Below the pieces are notes generated by a model. It saw only the letters and a list, made by a program, of their open reading frames with translations, made no database searches and was not told where the DNA came from. This document shows, one piece after another, positions 11,196-23,200 of a DNA stretch of 64,000 nt (position 1 is the stretch's first letter; each line of letters begins with the position of its first letter). Origin of the DNA: Diplonema papillatum (taxonomy: Eukaryota > Euglenozoa > Diplonemea > Diplonemida > Diplonemidae); NCBI GenBank assembly GCA_030068145.1, contig JAPJBO010000412.1:62001-126000 (forward strand), written 5' to 3'. The translations under genes and the position numbers were made by a program.

Positions 11196-11639
11196 CAACG
11201 CAGATCTCTGTCACTTGTTCCCATCGCAGAAGGAGAGATGCGTCGCAGGTTGTTCTCGAGGGCAATTTGCTGGTGTAAGGGAGATAGGGACCAACAACGT
11301 TGAATGTATTGTTCGTTGGAAGAAGGGTCACAAGCGCAAGCTATAAACACCTGATTCCAGCGCAAGGATCGCATCCTTTGTTCAGCGTTTTAATTGAAGA
11401 AGCATCGTGTCAAGCTGACCGAGTTTTCAAGCTCTAACTACGGCTGACTGTGAGAGGAGGTGGAAAGGTGGACGTGGCTACGTTGGTCAGGTGCAGAGGC
11501 GTTGGTGCGTAGATTGACCCGACTTGCATTTGGCCGGTGTCGGATACAGTGAGTTGTGAGATCGGAACACGGGACGATGGGAGACTCAGCTTGCACATCC
11601 CGCATTCTTCGGGTAAAGAGGACACTTTTGAAGTTCGGC

Positions 11640-13310
11640 ACGTACTGGTACCCTAATTCTTCGAGGTACCGGATGCGGCCCATTTGCCGGGAGGGAAGGT
11701 CGGCAATATTATGCGCTGCTTCGACCCTCTCTAGCCACACCTCCATCGATTCTGAGGACACTGCCTCGAGCCAGAAGTTACGAAGCAAGGTGTTGAATAA
11801 CTGGTTCCGCGAGTATCCCTTTACGAGGGTCGCAAGAGAACAGACGTTAAAGTTGTCTTCGAGGATAGCAGCCGGAAAAAGGGTCTCGTGGAAGTCGTTC
11901 AAGTAACATTGAATCGAGACGACGGCTTCTGTTTCGTACAGTTGGATGTTGTCACGGTCGGCGGGATCGACGATATACTAATGGTGGTTCGTTCTGTCTA
12001 CCGCAGAGAGCGTGTTTCCGTAAAAGCGATGCTCTTTGTACGAAACGCAGAATCCGAGGGTGCCCAGCGTGGCGTCGGTGTAGATGATCATAGGCGTACG
12101 CGGTGACAATATGGCTTTGTAGTCGATGCGCCGATGAAATTGGGATCGAAGTATGGCTCCTTGCCACCACTCCTGAGCTGAAAATAGTCGTTCTCCCAGC
12201 TTTACCACGTTTACGGTCGAGTACTGCCTTGATTGTATCGGGTGTATGTAGGCACGTCCTACCGACCCGGTCATGCTCTGTTGAACAAAGCTGAGTTGAC
12301 CAACAAGCTTTGCCGCTGCTTGTGGTGTCAGGCTGTCCTTCCGCAGGATCTCCTCGATGGTCGCCTTAAGTCTGGCCGACCTTTCGGTCGTGATAGCTAG
12401 GGAGGCAGACAAGACATCAATGCTCACGCCCAAATAGGATATGAGTTGCCCGATCCTCTTCTTCTTGTCACTGAAGATTAAACCGATGATGGCCGAGAAG
12501 AACTCTTGAAAGTCGAACGCCATCTGCTCGATGTCGTCGGCTCTTCCGAGTAGATGAAAGTCATCAAAATACCCGGATGCAGGAATACAAACCGAGATAG
12601 GCAGTTGTAATCTAGAACCGCCGACTCCGTCCCGAAGCAGAGCACGTTACTGAGGTACAGCTCGAGCTCGTGCGTTGCAGCATTGAGTGCGACGATTACT
12701 GCATACTTTCGTTGTGCTTCATCGGCGATCAACGATTTGTAAGCGTCCGACTGATCGAGGACGGCTTGTGCCTGCAGTACGACTCCATTTTGAAACAAAG
12801 CAACAGCTGTCGCCACCACGTTGTCAACGCCAAGAAGTGTTATTGGGGAGTGGACGCGGGTGACCTTATTCGTCGCTCGTCCGTTTTCGCATCCGCGGTG
12901 CTTCTCCCACGATTGAACCTCCTGATCGGAATGAAGTGTTCCATTGGGAGTGTCTCGACCGAGAAGGGACCCTCTAGCCATCCCTTTTTGACTTCTGCTT
13001 TCAACTGGGCAGAGATCTCGAGGAGATTCCCGTCACGTATGCTTTGTCGTCGGAGGGACTCCAGGGGGGGCTGCTGTTTGTTCTGCAGCTCTCTTTTCGT
13101 GGACATGAACGACTTTCGAGCGCTCCTGTTTTCAGGTTTCACGTCGAATACCCCTTCTTCGCACAAGTCGTCAACAACTGGGAAACCAAACCCGAGTCTG
13201 TGAACGAATTCGTTCTTCACACCCGGTTGTGCTGCTCCCATCAGCTCGAGAAGCTCCTCCACGACAGGTACGTTGATGCGAGACGCGATTGCGTTCGCAG
13301 GGTGATCCAT
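11640..13310 (-). pseudogene. Reverse transcriptase-RNase H of the retroelement, frameshifted
   Basis: The N-terminal RT part reads KKGWLEGPFSVETLPMEHFI, then changes frame to GRATNKVTRVHSPITLLGVD and FGTESAVLDYN. After another frame change comes IPASGYFDDFHLLGRADDI, whose YFDDF is the polymerase active-site motif. The RNase H part has SPRTPMIIYTDATLGTLGF and, further on, NIADLPSRQ, a phrase typical of DIRS/Ngaro RNase H ends. Two frame changes (about 12930 and 12600) and a stop near 11978 show decay. Confidence 0.8.
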
Positions 13311-13746
13311 ATCGAAGAAGGAATTGAACCGCGCCGTGTCTTTCTTGCTGCTTTCGCTCTATCTTCCCAATATAGAAGACGGCTTGCTCGAAAGTTTTTG
13401 TTCTGTGCCGTCGAGTTCGTGGCGTAGATGAGCGTGCACTGGCGAAGAGTTCTGCTGCGTCGAACGCTCGTGATTTGATTCGAGCTGTCAGCGCCACGTG
13501 GTCTCCATTGATTTCGCCCGGAACGAGTAAAACACTCCCTTCTGTTTTTGATGGGACGGTGCTCCTCGATGGATCGAAACGGCTGGGACTGTTCACGTTG
13601 ATTCCCCGGTTCGCACCGCAACCACAGCTTGTGAGTCAAATCTGCCGGTGGCGTCGAGAGCAGGAATAGTATCGGGATGGTTGTGAAGGACGTTTGAGCA
13701 AATTCATGACGTTGGGGTGATTGAGAATGGTGGACCGACGGCGGTG

Positions 13747-14082
13747 CTAGTCGGTTCTTCTGGCGCTTGCCTCAGACCAAACGCGCGGATGATCCCCGCG
13801 TTCGCAGCTCATCCCTCCCGCGATCAGGTCCGCGATTGGGATTGCGATTCCGGCCATCGTTTCCAGGTCAGGCATGCTCCATTTCTTCAGCGCTGCGTAC
13901 TCCTTCACTTCCGTCACAGAAGGCGGGTCCATCTTTTCTTCTTTCACGGCACACGGTTCAAGGCTGATGATGGCAAGTGAGGCCCTTTTGACGGCGTCTG
14001 CGTCTGCTTCGGCCGATCTCACAAACTCATCATATAGATCGGCGGCATGCTGGTCGATTCCGGCTTCGACTGCGTCTGGCAA
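13747..14082 (-). pseudogene. Possible gag-like region of the retroelement
   Basis: An 111-residue frame rich in Ala, Asp and Glu lies upstream of the reverse transcriptase, where gag is expected. There is no zinc knuckle and no recognisable similarity, so the call rests on position. The 13.3-13.7 kb part is open in shifting frames and may belong to it. Confidence 0.35.
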
Positions 14083-14314
14083 AGCCTTTTATCAGTGGCG
14101 GCGGCCCTCAGATCAGCCTTGTGCGCGATGATGAAGGAAACGCTGTCCATTCTTCTATTCTTTGAGAAAAGAATTCGAGCCCGGTGATAAGTCGATACTG
14201 GTATAGGAGCTTCCATAAGTGTGGCCTGAGACAGCGGTGCCCGCATGTACTTACAAGTCTTATGGCGTGTCCCTCCCTACTGAAGCATGTGTATTGCCAG
14301 CCCAGCGGCATTTA

Positions 14315-15118
14315 CGGCGGTGTCCTGTCCCATTGGGACTTACGGAAGTCTGGTGCCTGCCCAACGGACTTACGGCGGTGTCCGCCTGCCACGGCATTTT
14401 CCCGCTGCTTCGGGGCGTACAGAATTGTTGCGTGCCCACGGACTTACGGTGTTGTCCTGCGCTTTCGGGACTTTGCCCGCCGACGGACTTACGGCGGTGT
14501 CCTGCCAGAGGACATAGTCTCCTGCCGACTACGGAAGCTAGTTGCCTGCCCAACGGACTACGGCGGTGTCCTGCCCCATTGGGCCTTACGGTAGTCTGGT
14601 GCCTGCCCAACGGACTTACAGCGGTGTCCTGCCCCATCGGGACTTACGGAGTTTGTTGTCTGCCCAACGGACTTACGGCGGTATCCTGCCCCATTGGGAC
14701 TTACGGGAGTTTGTTGTCTGCCCAACGGACTTACGGCGGTATCCTGCCCCATCGGGACTTACGGAGTTTGTTGTCTGCCCAACGGACTTACGACGGTATC
14801 CTGCCCCGTTAGGCCAAATGGTAGTTTGTTGCCTGCCCAACGGACTACGGCGGTTTCCTGCCCCATCGGGACTTACGGAAGTCTGGTGCCTGCCCAACGG
14901 ACTTACGGCGGTGTCCTGCCCCATCGGGACTTACAGAAGTCTGGTGCCTGCCCAACGGACTTACGGCGGTATCCTGCCCCATTGGGACTTATGGTCGTTT
15001 CTTGCCTGCCCAACGGACTTTCGGCGGTTTCCTGCCCCATCGGGACTTACGGAAGTCTGGTGCCTGCCCAACGGACTTACGGCGGTATCCTGCCCCATTG
15101 GGACTTACGGCAGGCTGT
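14315..15118. repeat. Minisatellite with a period of about 57 bp
   Basis: About 14 copies of a 57-58 bp unit containing tgcccaacggacttacggcg, then gtcctgccccattgggactt. The two halves of the unit share the phrase gacttacgg. The last ten copies are well conserved and the first four diverged. Because 57 is a multiple of three, long open frames run through it on both strands, but they are repeat artefacts. Confidence 0.93.
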
Positions 15119-15771
15119 TTTTTTTTGTTAAGCGGTCGGTATTAGAAGTCGGTACCTTTTGATGACGTTTCGTTTACGGATGCGACCATCCATTCGACGA
15201 TCATCCATCCTCCTGCGGCGTGGTTTCGTAGTGCGTGCCCTCTTGCACCGCCGACAGAGGTGCCGGTCGATGTCCATGGGTGCAATACGCATGGAGTTTC
15301 TCAATTTGAAATCGCAACCAAAGAAGCTGTCTGAAGAAAGGGCTAAAGGATGTAGAACTGGTCCGGTACAGCAGCCGACTCTGCAGAATGGAAAGACTGC
15401 AGTAGCACTACGACGGGCACCGGAAAAGGACTTGTGTACAACAAAGCTGAAACCAAACATCATCGTTCATCTGCGCCCCCAAAAGAAGCTGTCTGAAGAG
15501 AGCCTATATCCTTCGAGCCAGCGGGCTAGTTAGATTGTGTCGGTTCCATTGTGCCACCGCTGCCGCAGGCCGCAACGATGGATACCGACGACTTTGTCCG
15601 GCGTAGCGGTTCGGCTAAGAGCCTCGCATGTGCATTGGCTCGCCGAAGATGCGGCGGCATTGGTCTGTGCGATTCGGCGCGCGGTCTCAGAAACCCCGCC
15701 CGAAGACTCTCTTTCGGGTTCGGATGGCGTGCTGCTGATGCTGCCATGCGCTTTGTTCTTGGACAGGTACT
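15119..15771. other. Spacer with a duplicated segment
   Basis: No gene recognised. The string aagaagctgtctgaagaaag occurs near 15322 and again near 15483. A minus-strand frame continues from the cyclase-like gene only in a shifted frame, with no coding character. Confidence 0.5.
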
Positions 15772-18452
15772 TCACGCGATTCCTCGCTGGTCGCCAGCCA
15801 CAGAGCAGCGCGCTCTCCTCCGGTTCAACTGGTTGGTCGGGACGTGTTGGTTGCCGAACCCGAAGAGGCCCATGGTGCCCCGTCGGTAGTACGCCGCCGA
15901 CGCCGGCAGCTCGGGCTCGAGCGGGGGAGGGTTGGCGAACGGAAGCCACCAGTTCGGGTTGTGCGCGTGGTCCGAAAAGCTGGCCGCCGCCGGGTCCGAC
16001 CCGGCCGGCCCGTGCGGCTGCCGCAGCACGTGGAACGACGCCTCGTCGTCGAGGCACCGCTTGTAGAACGGCCGCTGCAGGCTGGCCGGCAGGTGCAGCG
16101 GGATCGCATCGGACGCCGTGCAGCCCGACGTCTGCAGCCAGTGGTCCGCCGAGGACACCGCGGCGCCGGACACGGCGATCTGGCCTCCTTCTGCCTGCGA
16201 GCAGAGCAGCGCCGCCTTCATGACGGCGAACCCGTGGTAGAAGATGGCGCCCCGCCCGTCCGTCTCCGGCCACGCGTGGCCCTCGTGCACGCCCATCGTG
16301 CACCGCACCGACGCGTGCCGAGCCGTGTGCAGCACCGGGCCGCCGAACTCCCGCACCACGTCCCCCAGGTCCAGCAGATAAGCCCACGACGGCGCGGCCG
16401 GGACAGCCGAAGAGGAGGCCGCGTCGTCCGAAGGCGCGTGGGCGAGCTCGGAGGGCCACGGGATGTGCCGGATGGCGAGTTGCACCGAGACGCACCACTT
16501 GAGCGCCTCCTCCGTGCTTTTGAACACGACCAGGAAGTTGCCCGGCGGCTCCGCGCCCGCCTGCTGCGAGACGTCGCTGCTCATCAGGTACGCCGTCCGG
16601 CAGTACCGCAGGGAGCGGCGCACGAGCGTCGTGTACATCTGGTAAGCCGTCAGCATCGCTGCGCTCGACTTCTTCCAGAGGTACTTGCTCGCGAACATCG
16701 CCACGTCGACGAAGGCCAGCCGGTCGGCTCCTTCGGTGGAAGGTACGTCGGGCCCCGCCGCCACCGGCAACGCGGGCGCGGCGGAGAGCCTGCGCGTGAG
16801 CGACGCCGCCCTGCTGTCGCGGTGCCCCGCCGGGTTGGCTGCCGGGCGGGCCGGCTCCGTCGCCGGCGAGCACGGCGGGGTCCCGCCGCCGCTCGCGCAG
16901 CTGCGCGCCTCGGCCTGCGACTGGCCGCAGCCGAACACGAAACCTTCGAGGCCCTTGACGCTCGAGAGGCGCCGGTTCGTGCACTTGACGAGCTCGTTGA
17001 GGTACTTGATCTGCTCCGCCGCCCGCTTGTCGCGCTCCTCGGCCGCCAAGCAGTGGTCCCGCAGCGTCTCCATCGCCTCCTTCAGGTTCTTCAACCGCCC
17101 GCGGTGCGTCGAACACGACGTTTGCAACTCCTGCTGCGAGTACAACGCTGCGTCCTTGACTATACCGTACAGTTTGTGCAGACTGACGAGCGACTCATCC
17201 AGGCACTCGGACGTGCGGTCGAACGGAGTCGGCGCACCGGTGTTCGGCCCCGGCGGCAAGGCCCGCGGGGCGGACTGGGCGGACGCCTTCCGCGGGGTGG
17301 CGCTCGGCTTCGGCCCGGCGCCCGCGACGAAGAAGCCGAGGTCGGAGTCTTCGTGGAAGTTGTGGGTGAACGTCGGCAGCGGGTGGTCCATCAGCGGGCC
17401 GCTGCCGTTCGCGTCGATCGCGGCGGAGCGGCCGGTGGCCTTGTGCCGGTGGGCAAAGGCGGAGAGGGACGCGCAGCCGGTCTCTTCGTGCAGCTTCACG
17501 AGGAACTCCGCGTCCGACGCCGAAATTCCGGCGCCAGTGCCCGCCTGCCCTCCGGCCCCTCCCTCCTGCTGCTGCTCGGCCGCCGTGCCGCAGACGAGGA
17601 CGCCCGGGCCGTCGTCGCCCGAGCTGCCGTGCTGCTGGATCGCTTTCAGGAGGAACTCGTAGTGCGCGCGCGCCGCCTTCGCTGCTTCGGGCCCGGTTTC
17701 CGCGCCGGCATCCATGGCGGACACCTCGTAGTCGTCGATGCCGTGGATCAGGTGCCGGAGCCCGTTGACCATCACGTCGCTGAAGGCTGCGGGGGAAATG
17801 TTTGTTACTTACCAAGAGCGTAGGTTGATTTTTAGGTGCAATAAAATGTGGCTAACGCGACAGCATTGTATGCCTGGATACAATCTCTCTAGGGGTCTGG
17901 TCTCGGGACGACCTCCCTGTGCCCTCTCGAAGTTGCCAAACCTCGCACGGCGCGACTGTCGGCGGCCGCGACAATCGCACTGCAGCTGTCTCCGGCTCGC
18001 ACAGAGCGAAATAACACACCATTGCGCTTGACGTGAAAACTCGGTCTACCCGCGCCTGGTTTCGATGCGGTCGACGGAGACCGTTTGGGTGCGTTCAGCT
18101 GCGGCGTGCGAGGAGTCGACGCCTCGCTGTCTTCCTGCTGCTTGTGCTTGGGCTCGACCACGAACGAGAGCACGCTGTTGGACACGCCCCGCGTGGTGCC
18201 GGTGCTCCCCCGGTTGACCAGCGCCTCGCAGCTCTTCGCCGGCGCCCGCTTGGCGGGGCTGCGCCCCTTGGGCAGGGCCGCGTAGGCGACGCGGCGCCCG
18301 CTGTGCAACGTACGCAGCGGCAGGACTTCCCTCTGCTGCCCGCCGCCCAGCGGCGGCTTCGTCGCCGGGCGCGCCGCGCGCGGCCGGCACACGCCCCCTC
18401 TACCCCGGTCATCCGGCGGCAGGATCGGCGTAAAGTTGAGACCAGGCGCCAT
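15772..18452 (-). CDS. Protein with a class III nucleotidyl-cyclase-like domain, catalytic site incomplete (2 exons)
   Basis: Proposed exons are about 18452-18050 and 17786-15772, giving about 805 residues. Residues 1-135 are basic and disordered. A helical region follows near residues 330-390 (RLKNLKEAMETLRDHCLAAE). Residues about 490-700 match class III adenylyl/guanylyl cyclases: LAFVDVAMFASKYLWKKSSA with the first metal Asp, a later NFLVVFKSTEEALKWCVSVQ, then RCTMGVHEGHAW and EGGQIAVSGAAV. Where active enzymes have Gly-Asp before the Phe strand, this protein reads PPGNFLVVF, so the second metal-binding Asp is replaced by Asn. It may be inactive, a regulatory partner, or an unusual enzyme. 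The splice join (GTAGAC/CAG) restores the frame. No transmembrane helix was seen. Confidence 0.75.
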
Positions 18453-18861
18453 TTGCTTCTGATGCCGTGTGTTGTTAGTCTCCGGTCGGCCGTTGGGGGG
18501 GGGAAGGCCCGGGGGGCAGGGTATTGTGGAGCTCTGCGGGACGTCTGCCTCCGTCGGAATGGCAGCGGCGGCGGCGGTCTCGAAACGCAGAGTGCTCCGG
18601 GAGATCTCTTCTGCGTGGTCAAGCTTGCTGGTGAGTGCCGGCTTGGCTCGGAGCGGGGCGGTGCCCTCACATTTTGTGTTGCCGACAATCAACCAAGGTT
18701 GATGTCCAGTCTGACGTCTTCCGACTTCGCGATCCTTCCGTTGTTCTGCTGTGTACCCTTTTTCCTTTTTCCTGTCCACTATTTCCTGAGTTGATGATGA
18801 CGGAGGCGGGCGCAACAGTCCTGCTGCTTGCCAGGGTTCGTTTGGCCGGAAAATCAATTCA

Positions 18862-19345
18862 AAACATCTCGTACTGCTCGGGACCTTGGCAATCACTAGG
18901 ATGGATTGCTTGGTGAGGTGAGTACTTCACAAAGCATGTGTCGGCGACTGGTCCTTGGCGAGGCAAGTGCGTTACAGGTTATGTGTCGCCAACTGGGGTC
19001 GGTGGGTGGAATCTCGTACTGCTAGGGACCTCGGCAATCATGAGAATAGATTGCTTGGTGAGGTGAGTACTTCGCACGCTTCGGTAATTGGGGCGGGTAG
19101 AATCTCGTACTGCAAGGGACCTCGGCAATCATGATAATAGATTGCTTGGTGAGGTGAGTACTTAACACGCTTCGGCAATGGGGTGGGTGGAATCTCGTAC
19201 TGCTAGGGACCTTGGCAATCATGAGAATAGATTGCTTGGTGAGGTGAGTACTTAACACGCTTCGGCAATAGGGTGGATGGAATCTCGTACTGCTAGGGAC
19301 CTCGGCAATCATGAGAATGGATTGCTTGGTGAGGTGAGTACTTTT
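18862..19345. repeat. Minisatellite of about 90 bp, same family as in channel intron 8
   Basis: Five copies share the core ctcgtactgctagggacctc, ggcaatcatgagaatagatt and gcttggtgaggtgagtactt. The core also forms the array at 45.07-46.97 kb, but the spacer parts differ (cacgcttcggcaat here). Confidence 0.9.
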
Positions 19346-19837
19346 CAAAATACGTGTGCGGAGATTGGGGTCGGTGGTCCTCGGCGGAACCTCGGCGATC
19401 ACGATTGCTTGCTAATCAAGCTTTGCAGAGCTGCGCGCTGCTCCTTGCCGGTGCAGGTTGCAAGGTAGTCGCAAGCCGTTCCGCCTCTGGGGAGCGTCCC
19501 TCGATCTCTGGCCGCACCTTACCAAACCCGCCTCTTTCTCTCTCCACGTCGTATGATTCTCGATGCGGGGTACCTTCCCCCTTTCCTGTATCAATTGCGA
19601 GATACGAAAGGGAAAACGGACGATTGGCTTTCGGCACGTAAACGGGCAAGTTTTTTGTGCGACAGTCGTGATGATTGATATGGACACGCGGCGAGACAAA
19701 ACGGCAGATGACTTCGATCGTGCGGAGGATCAAGGGTGAGACTTCGCAGTGTTCGCGGCGCCAGGGATCCTCGGAACACGAAAAAAGAAGGAAAGAAAGT
19801 GGTTTGACTTGTTGTTTGCGGCAAGCTAGAAGGCGAG

Positions 19838-19981
19838 GGGGTTGCAAGAACGTGCTTGCGATGGATACGTGCTCAACACCGCACTGGGTCTATCTGCAAC
19901 GTGTGTAGGTTCTGAAGCCACGGACACATAAGGCGGACCATCATCAGCGCGGAACCAGAGTGTCTGCAGACAGTGCAGCGC
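19838..19981 (+). repeat. Dispersed repeat R1, copy 2
   Basis: Begins gggggttgcaagaacgtgct and continues with tacgtgctcaacaccg, gccacggacacataaggcgg, accatcatcagcgcggaacc and gtctgcagacag. It matches the copy at 54239 best. Confidence 0.8.
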
Positions 19982-20220
19982 AAAGGCACCCGTTGGTTTG
20001 TCAATATTGCACCGTTCTTCGAGACTTGATGTTGAACTAGAGTCACATACTACTCCGTGCGTGAGATGCTGGTGGGTGACGAGTGCAAGGCGGTCAATCC
20101 AAGCGCAAACAGCAGCTGTGACGCAAACGTCAGGATGGGGCGCTGCGAGCATCACCTCAATGGCCAGCGAGTGGCATCGGGGAGGGTGCAGTGGCTGGAC
20201 TAGGCTTCCGAATGCCCACA

Positions 20221-23200
20221 TCACAAAATGACGTTGGCCCTGACAACTGCCAACAGATCCTCGGGAAGTGCCTTCATCGCCTCGACTGCAGCCGGCGTTT
20301 TCGACAGGTTTTGCAGCATCATCGAAATTTCCATCTGTTTTGTGTGCGTGTGTGTTGGATGGGTAGTTTTATTCAGCACAGGGTTGCGGTCCCATTAAGC
20401 CACGGATGCCTCTGCCAGCGCAGAACTGGCGTCTGCACTTAACCCGATCGATGCTCTGTTTGAAATTCTGGGTCCGAGAACAAGCATCGCATATCTTCTT
20501 GAATCGCAAGGTTTGATGAAGATATGAGTCTCGTTGTTCAGGCAGCTCGCCTCGGTGGTGACCGCGACTCGCTAGGCTTTGATGTGCAGCTGGTCCTCAG
20601 TCTGGCACAGCCTGGGGTCCCTACCCGCCACCCAGAACCTAGGAAAAACTCCAAGAAATACCTTCACGTTGGCTTGTGTCTGCTCGTGGCCGGCGGCTTT
20701 GACGAGGCTGTAGACGATCTGCGGGAGGAATGGCGCCACTGCGCCGGCGTGCTGCTGCAGGAGGAGCTTGATGGTCGAGTACACGTTCTCGTTTTCGGAG
20801 AAGTCCGACTTGAGCGGGATGTGCGGCAGGAGCCCCGGCACGGTCTGCGAAAGGAAGCAAGCCGCGGCGTCGGTTTTGATCAATCGGCACACCGCCGACA
20901 CGGCGTTGTCGACGGTGTCCCCGCCCTCCTTCGGGTTCGCCACGATGCGGCCCAGCGCCTGCAGGATCGCCCCGAACTTGTCGCGGACCAAAGCGGCGCC
21001 GACGGCGAGGCAGATGGTGCCCAGCGCGAAGCAGCTGTTCCGTCGGAGCCCCGCTTCTTTACTGCGTATGCCCCGCAGCGCGAGGTCGACCATCGTGTTC
21101 TCGTGCCCGGCGATCTTGTCCCCCATGGCGTCCGAGCACTCTGCGAACGTGGCGACCACCATCAACTGGTCCGTCGGCGGCCGCTTCGGATCCGCGAACC
21201 GAAGCATGAAGGGCAGGAGCTCGTCGAAGAGCTGGCGGAAGCCGGGGCCGTACGCCTTGGCCATCTTGTCGATGAGGTCGAAGACGCCGTCGATCAGCAG
21301 CTGGTCGTGGTCCTCTTCGATGTCGTCGTCGTCCTCGTCGTCCTTCATGACGATCTGGCACGGCGTCGCCTCCGTCAACAGCTTCTTCAACTCTCCAATG
21401 ATCGCGTCGACGTGATTGTGGACCGCCACCGCACCTGTTTGCCGAGTGCGTTAATTGATTCCATGCCGTAAATGGCACGCTCCTCCTTTCGCAAGGCAGT
21501 TGAAGTACGGGTAGAAGCAAAACAGTTGTATCACGTGAGAGGGCCCACATTAAGCTGTTGAGCACTGTGCATGCACATCTGGGCTAATTTACGACGTTGT
21601 CGTTGTCTGCCATTGCGTCGTCAAGATCGGGTACTCGTGATGATAAGCCGTTGAGCAGCCGCTGCCGGCTTCTTCCGTGACACAAAATACTCGGAGGTGC
21701 CGCCCGCTGCCTTTTTCGAAGGGAGGGAAGCCTTGCAGGTATATCCACTTTGCCGTGACATATGAGAGAGGAAGAGTGCACACCGATCTTTTCGCAGATC
21801 TCGCCGATGCAATCGCACGCAACAGCGACGACTTCTTTTTCGTCGTCGGCCCGGATGATGGTGAGCATGTACGTCAGGGTTTGGTTCAAGGCCTCGCGCG
21901 TCGCGCTGTGCAGCGTGTCCTCCGACGGGTAGCCGATCTGCTTTTCGACGAAGTGGCTGCCGTGCACCCACAGCCCGCAGTGCGTCAAGAGCTCCAAGCA
22001 GTTCTTGCGCACGGTGGTGTCGTGGTGCGAGACCAGCGCGACGCCCCGCGCGGCGGATTCGATGACGTACGGCTCGAACGCGGGGCCGCCGGTTTTCGCG
22101 AAGATGCCGAGGCAGTGCAAAGCCGAGGCTCGGGCCAGCACAACCGCGTGATCGACTCGCATTCGGCCGTCGTCGTCGTCGTCATCTTCGTCTGAATCTT
22201 CATCAGATTCAGTACCTGTTGTCGGGATCGCCACTTTCGGAAGCTGGGCGAACGGGCTGTTCGAGACGACTTCCGACTCCTTCGCTTCGATCTCCTTGTA
22301 CAGGATCGGGATGACCTGCGGGAACGCGGACGCCATCTCGCCCGGATAGATCTCCGCCATGTTCGACCAGAACCCGAAGGAGAACTCCCTGATTTCACAG
22401 GAGAGGTCGGAGCTGATGCCGCGGGCCACGAGCTGCATGACCTCCTGCAGGTACGGCCTGAACGCCGCGGCGCCGACGGCGTTGGCGCAGATGCCAATGG
22501 CGTCGGTCGCGCACGCGCGCAGCGTCAGCTTGTCGTCGTCCTCCGACCGGACCAGCGGCAGCAGCAGGTTGAACGTGTCCGTCGCGTACGGCGCGAACTT
22601 CTCCCGCAGGGCCTCGGCGATGGACGAGATCGCGCTGACCGCCACGCAGCGGCTCTTCGTCCCGTCGGGGCCCACGTCGGTGACGGCGATGGCGGCCAGC
22701 TTGTTCATCAGCGCCGGCGCGTACGGTAACACGTCGTCCTTCAGGTTCTCCGCGAAGGTGTCGACCATGTACGCAGCCCGCTCCCGGACGCTTGGGCTCG
22801 CGTCGCTGAGCAGCTCGATGCCGAGGGGGAGCAGGGCGTCGTGGTGCTGCAGGATCTCCGGCTGCAGGTAGTCCGTGAAGTGGCTCGACGCTTCGAGCGC
22901 GGCCTCCCGGATGGCCGGGTTGCTGTCGCTCGCGCACGTTCGGGCGACGCCGATGACGAACTCGATGTTTTCACGGAGCAAGTCGCGGCAGCCGACGGAC
23001 ATCGCGCCGAGGGCCAGCACCGACGCTTTTTTGGTCTGCGGGTCGGCCACCTTCTTGTCGACGAGCTCGTGCTTGATCCACCCCAGCATCAACTCCCCGA
23101 CGACGGCGCTGGGCAGCCCGCACGCGATGGCATCGAGGAGGGTGCTGCCGAGGGCGACCGGCGAGAGGACCTGCACGTCGTCGTCGTCTTGGAAGCCGGC

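Larger units (their letters stand above)
9671..14240 (-). mobile_element. Decayed tyrosine-recombinase retrotransposon (DIRS/Ngaro type)
   Basis: In minus-strand order the element shows a possible gag region, a reverse transcriptase with RNase H, and a tyrosine recombinase. That order defines the DIRS/Ngaro/PAT group (family knowledge). Several frameshifts and stops separate the blocks, so it is inactive. A 230-bp direct repeat (9671-9900 and 10966-11195) flanks the recombinase region, and a hairpin lies next to the inner copy, consistent with the split or inverted repeats of this order. The left limit is set by the repeat. The right limit near 14.24 kb is a guess, because a minisatellite begins there and no matching terminal repeat was found. 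Confidence 0.75.
18453..20220. other. Spacer carrying two repeat families
   Basis: Contains the shared motif gtgttgccgacaatc near 18676, five copies of the 45-kb minisatellite family (about 18862-19345) and a copy of repeat R1 (about 19838-19981). No coding sequence recognised; the open frames through the minisatellite are artefacts. Confidence 0.6.

Noticed and set aside
14260..15162. ORFs through the 57-bp minisatellite
   Set aside because: Open on both strands because the period is a multiple of three; no unique sequence on either side.
15844..17823. Plus-strand ORF of 659 codons
   Set aside because: It is the antisense shadow of the cyclase-like gene; Arg/Val/Ala-rich composition and no motif. 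GC-rich codons keep the opposite strand open.
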